This document shows positions 7,679 to 8,796 of a stretch of DNA of 8,796 nucleotides, one piece after another (position 1 is the stretch's first letter; every line of letters begins with the position of its first letter). The DNA is from an uncultured Collinsella sp. (GTDB lineage: Bacteria > Actinomycetota > Coriobacteriia > Coriobacteriales > Coriobacteriaceae). The notes under the pieces are model-generated. The model was not told the origin of the DNA. It saw only the letters and a program-made list of their open reading frames with translations, and ran no database searches. Both the position numbers and the translations under genes were made by a program. The DNA lies in NCBI GenBank assembly GCA_900552735.1, contig USBA01000074.1, positions 1 through 8,796 of the forward strand, read 5' to 3'.

Positions 7679-7745
7679 AGTTGCGGTGGAATAGTTCTTA
7701 TTTGGAGGCTTTGGCAGCAAATACAGGAACTATTCCACCGCAACT
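7679..7745. repeat. Long near-perfect palindrome between selB and selC, possible interspersed repeat or terminator
   Basis: A 19-bp perfect stem has arm AGTTGCGGTGGAATAGTTC at 7679-7697 and its exact complement at 7727-7745. Inside it, TATTTG (7699-7704) pairs with CAAATA (7718-7723), leaving a 13-base apical loop and a small asymmetric bulge (1 versus 3 bases). It starts 25 bases after the selB stop. The run after it (7746-7760) is T-rich but interrupted, and the TTTTT is about 11 bases downstream, so it is a poor classic terminator. It is AT-richer than its surroundings, codes for nothing evident, and has the look of a REP- or MITE-type palindromic element. I see no second copy in this window and no clear target duplication. 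Confidence 0.85.
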
Positions 7746-7759
7746 TCTTGTTCGTCTTT

Positions 7760-7790
7760 TTGGGATGGAGCCGTTTCGGTTTGGTAAAAT
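7760..7790 (+). promoter_or_regulatory. Probable selC promoter (extended -10)
   Basis: The extended -10 TGGTAAAAT has its hexamer TAAAAT at 7785-7790 and TG at 7782-7783. A weak -35 TTGGGA lies at 7760-7765, with a 19-base spacer. Transcription would begin near 7797, just before the tRNA 5' end at 7803. The site lies after the palindrome, so selC can be transcribed apart from selAB. Confidence 0.55.
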
Positions 7791-7802
7791 ACCGCCGCAC
7801 TT

Positions 7803-7899
7803 GGGAACGGATGGGCTCCGGTGGGCTCCGCGGTCCTCAAAACCGTTGCGAGGCGTGCAAAACGTCTTGGATGTGTTCGATTCACATACGTTCCCGCCA
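7803..7899 (+). tRNA. selC: Selenocysteine tRNA, tRNA-Sec (anticodon UCA)
   Basis: This 97-base gene folds into the bacterial tRNA-Sec shape. Acceptor strand GGGAACGG (7803-7810) faces ACGTTCCC (7888-7895): seven pairs plus a G/A mismatch at the eighth. A 6-bp D stem GGGCTC/GGGCTC (7813-7818, 7823-7828) holds the 4-base loop CGGT, a hallmark of tRNA-Sec. The anticodon arm is GCGGT/ACCGT with loop CCTCAAA (7835-7841), giving anticodon TCA at 7837-7839. A long variable arm GAGGCGT/ACGTCTT (7850-7856, 7862-7868) and a 5-bp T stem ATGTG/CACAT around TTCGATT follow. Discriminator G (7896) and an encoded CCA (7897-7899) finish it. Domain lengths equal those of E. coli selC up to the variable arm. 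It supplies the tRNA charged by SelA and delivered by SelB, encoded just upstream. Confidence 0.97.
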
Positions 7900-7907
7900 T
7901 ACGCTAC

Positions 7908-7964
7908 CAGCGCTTTTGTGCTCGCGGTCTTGCTGCGTGCCGCAAAGGCGCTGTTTTGTTTTTG
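7908..7964 (+). terminator. Intrinsic terminator of selC
   Basis: CAGCGCTTTTGTG (7908-7920) pairs with CGCAAAGGCGCTG (7941-7953) as a 13-bp stem with two G/U wobbles and a 20-base loop. TTTTGTTTTTG (7954-7964) follows directly. It begins 8 bases after the tRNA CCA end. It makes selC a single-gene transcription unit and means mobA needs its own promoter downstream. Confidence 0.8.
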
Positions 7965-8053
7965 CACGAGTTTTTCGTAGCGCTGCTATTTCGGTGGCTG
8001 TATTTAGCTTCGTGCACCGGGTTTCGAGCATGCCGATGGAGGTGTTTTGCCGT
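7965..8053 (+). other. mobA leader with no clear promoter
   Basis: This 89-base gap should hold the mobA promoter, given the terminator before it. The best -10 candidate is TATTTA at 8001-8006, but no good -35 lies at normal spacing. A 7-bp inverted repeat (TGCACGA 7963-7969, TCGTGCA 8010-8016) surrounds this stretch and could be an operator or chance. GGAGG at 8038-8042 is the mobA ribosome binding site. Confidence 0.35.
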
Positions 8054-8686
8054 ATGACTACCGTAAGACGTGCCGATCTTTCTTGTGTCGTCCAAGCGGG
8101 TGGGCTGTCCTCGCGCATGGGCTGTGATAAGGCGCGCATGGCGTTTTGCGGCGAGCCGCTCATCGAGCGCGTGCTGGGTCGGTTGGCGCCAGTTGCCGGT
8201 GAGTTGGTCGTGACGACGTCGCGTCCCAGCGAGCTTGCCTACCTTGAGGAGCGCACGTTTGGCGGCCTTGTGCCACGTGTGGTGGCCGACCTTGAAGGGT
8301 CGGCGGGTGCCATGCGCGGCATCGCGAGCTCGTTGGACGCGGCCCGATTGCCGCTCGTGGCGATCGTCGCCTGCGATATGCCGTTTGTCTCTTCGGAGCT
8401 AATCGGTGCCCTTGCTGGCTGTGTTGAGGCCGAGGCGCTCGACGTGTGCGTGCCGCGCGAGGAGCGGGGGATTGAGCCGCTTTGCGCCGTCTGGCGCCGT
8501 GACGCGTGTGCGCCGGTTGCCCAAGAGCTGCTCGCCTGCGACCGCCAGCGTATTCGCTGCCTGATCAATCGCGTTCAGGCTGGTTATATGGATGAGCCGC
8601 AGATCGTTAAGGCCGCGGGCTCGACGCTCTGCTTCGAAAACGTCAATACGCCCGAGGAGTTTGCGGCGGCCGAGTTACTCGCCTAG
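8054..8686 (+). CDS. mobA: Molybdenum cofactor guanylyltransferase MobA
   Basis: MobA transfers GMP from GTP to molybdopterin-Mo, making the guanine dinucleotide (MGD) cofactor used by formate dehydrogenases and other enzymes of the DMSO reductase superfamily. The 210-aa protein (E. coli 194 aa) has the nucleotidyltransferase signature QAGGLSSRMGCDK (14-26; Gln14 where Leu is usual), a GSAGAMRGI segment (82-90) in place of the usual GPLAGI, the metal-site ACDMP (Asp108), EPLCAVW, and a C-terminal FENVNTPEE (194-202). The ATG at 8054 is chosen because GGAGG at 8038-8042 is 11 bases upstream; ATGs at 8030 and 8036 overlap or precede that site. It provides cofactor for the molybdoenzyme at 2062-4179 and probably for a Sec-type formate dehydrogenase elsewhere. 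The next gene starts 15 bases after its stop. Confidence 0.95.
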   Translation: MTTVRRADLSCVVQAGGLSSRMGCDKARMAFCGEPLIERVLGRLAPVAGELVVTTSRPSELAYLEERTFGGLVPRVVADLEGSAGAMRGIASSLDAARLPLVAIVACDMPFVSSELIGALAGCVEAEALDVCVPREERGIEPLCAVWRRDACAPVAQELLACDRQRIRCLINRVQAGYMDEPQIVKAAGSTLCFENVNTPEEFAAAELLA

Positions 8687-8701
8687 ACGATTGGAGTTGC
8701 C

Positions 8702-8796
8702 ATGTCTCACGATATTTGTCCCGACACGGGAGAACCTTGCACTTGCGATGGGTCCGAACCCTGTACCTGCGTTTGCAGTGGCTGTGGACATACTGC
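8702..8796 (+). CDS. Cys-rich protein of unknown function (N-terminus only, cut by right edge)
   Basis: An ATG at 8702 with GGAG at 8693-8696 opens a frame that runs off the window after 31 codons. Seven of the first 28 residues are Cys (6, 13, 15, 21, 23, 25, 28), in C-x-C and C-x2-C spacings, with His3 and His30. The piece EPCTC occurs twice, eight residues apart (11-15 and 19-23). This composition suggests a metal-binding or zinc-ribbon-like region, or a metallothionein-like tail, but I do not recognise a family. It lies 15 bases after mobA and is probably co-transcribed with it, which hints at a link to molybdenum, selenium or formate metabolism. That link is inference only. Confidence 0.7.
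   Translation, partial: MSHDICPDTGEPCTCDGSEPCTCVCSGCGHT

Noticed and set aside
5335..7800. An open reading frame of about 820 codons on the minus strand opposite selB
   Set aside because: It mirrors selB codon structure in a GC-rich genome, is rich in His, Arg and Gln, shows no family motif, and runs through the palindrome. It is a shadow of selB.
7902..7917. A short hairpin CGCT-ACC-AGCG plus T-run right after selC as the terminator
   Set aside because: Its 4-bp stem with a 3-base loop is far weaker than the 13-bp stem at 7908-7953, which overlaps it and is followed by a better T-tract.
7748..8053. An N-terminal extension of mobA by about 100 codons
   Set aside because: It would run through the selC tRNA and its terminator, and the extra protein sequence has no family resemblance.

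Overview
The window looks like a chromosomal segment from a high-GC, fermentative, formate-metabolising bacterium. The gene set, the codon bias towards G/C in third positions and the formate-hydrogenlyase context suggest a coriobacterium such as Collinsella. That taxonomic guess is inference; no 16S gene or other taxonomic marker lies in the window.

Layout, all on the + strand. (1) Positions 3-1939 hold the 3' end of a formate hydrogenlyase (FHL) operon: hycH (cut by the left edge), hycI (hydrogenase maturation endopeptidase) and a formate/nitrite (FNT, FocA-type) channel. A strong intrinsic terminator at 1962-1997 closes it. (2) Positions 2062-7653 hold a second unit. It starts with a soluble bis-MGD [4Fe-4S] oxidoreductase that has Cys where formate dehydrogenase H has selenocysteine. 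It is followed by selA (Sec synthase) and selB (Sec elongation factor), whose stop and start codons overlap. (3) Positions 7654-8053 are about 400 bases without a protein gene. They hold a large palindrome, an extended -10 promoter, a previously unlabelled selenocysteine tRNA (selC, 7803-7899, anticodon UCA) and a 13-bp-stem terminator. (4) Positions 8054-8796 hold mobA (Mo-cofactor guanylyltransferase), then the start of a very Cys-rich small protein cut by the right edge.

The genes make one functional theme. HycH and HycI mature the FHL hydrogenase large subunit. The FNT channel moves formate. selA, selB and selC provide UGA decoding for a selenocysteine enzyme, most plausibly a Sec-type formate dehydrogenase encoded outside the window. 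MobA makes the MGD cofactor that such an enzyme and the local oxidoreductase both need. selD (selenophosphate synthetase) and the Sec-containing target gene are not visible here.

The items most worth a second look are the orphan Cys-type molybdoenzyme placed at the head of the sel operon, the palindrome between selB and selC, the Cys-rich protein after mobA, and two local departures from family consensus (SelB G4 motif TMCD; a G/A mismatch at the eighth acceptor pair of tRNA-Sec).
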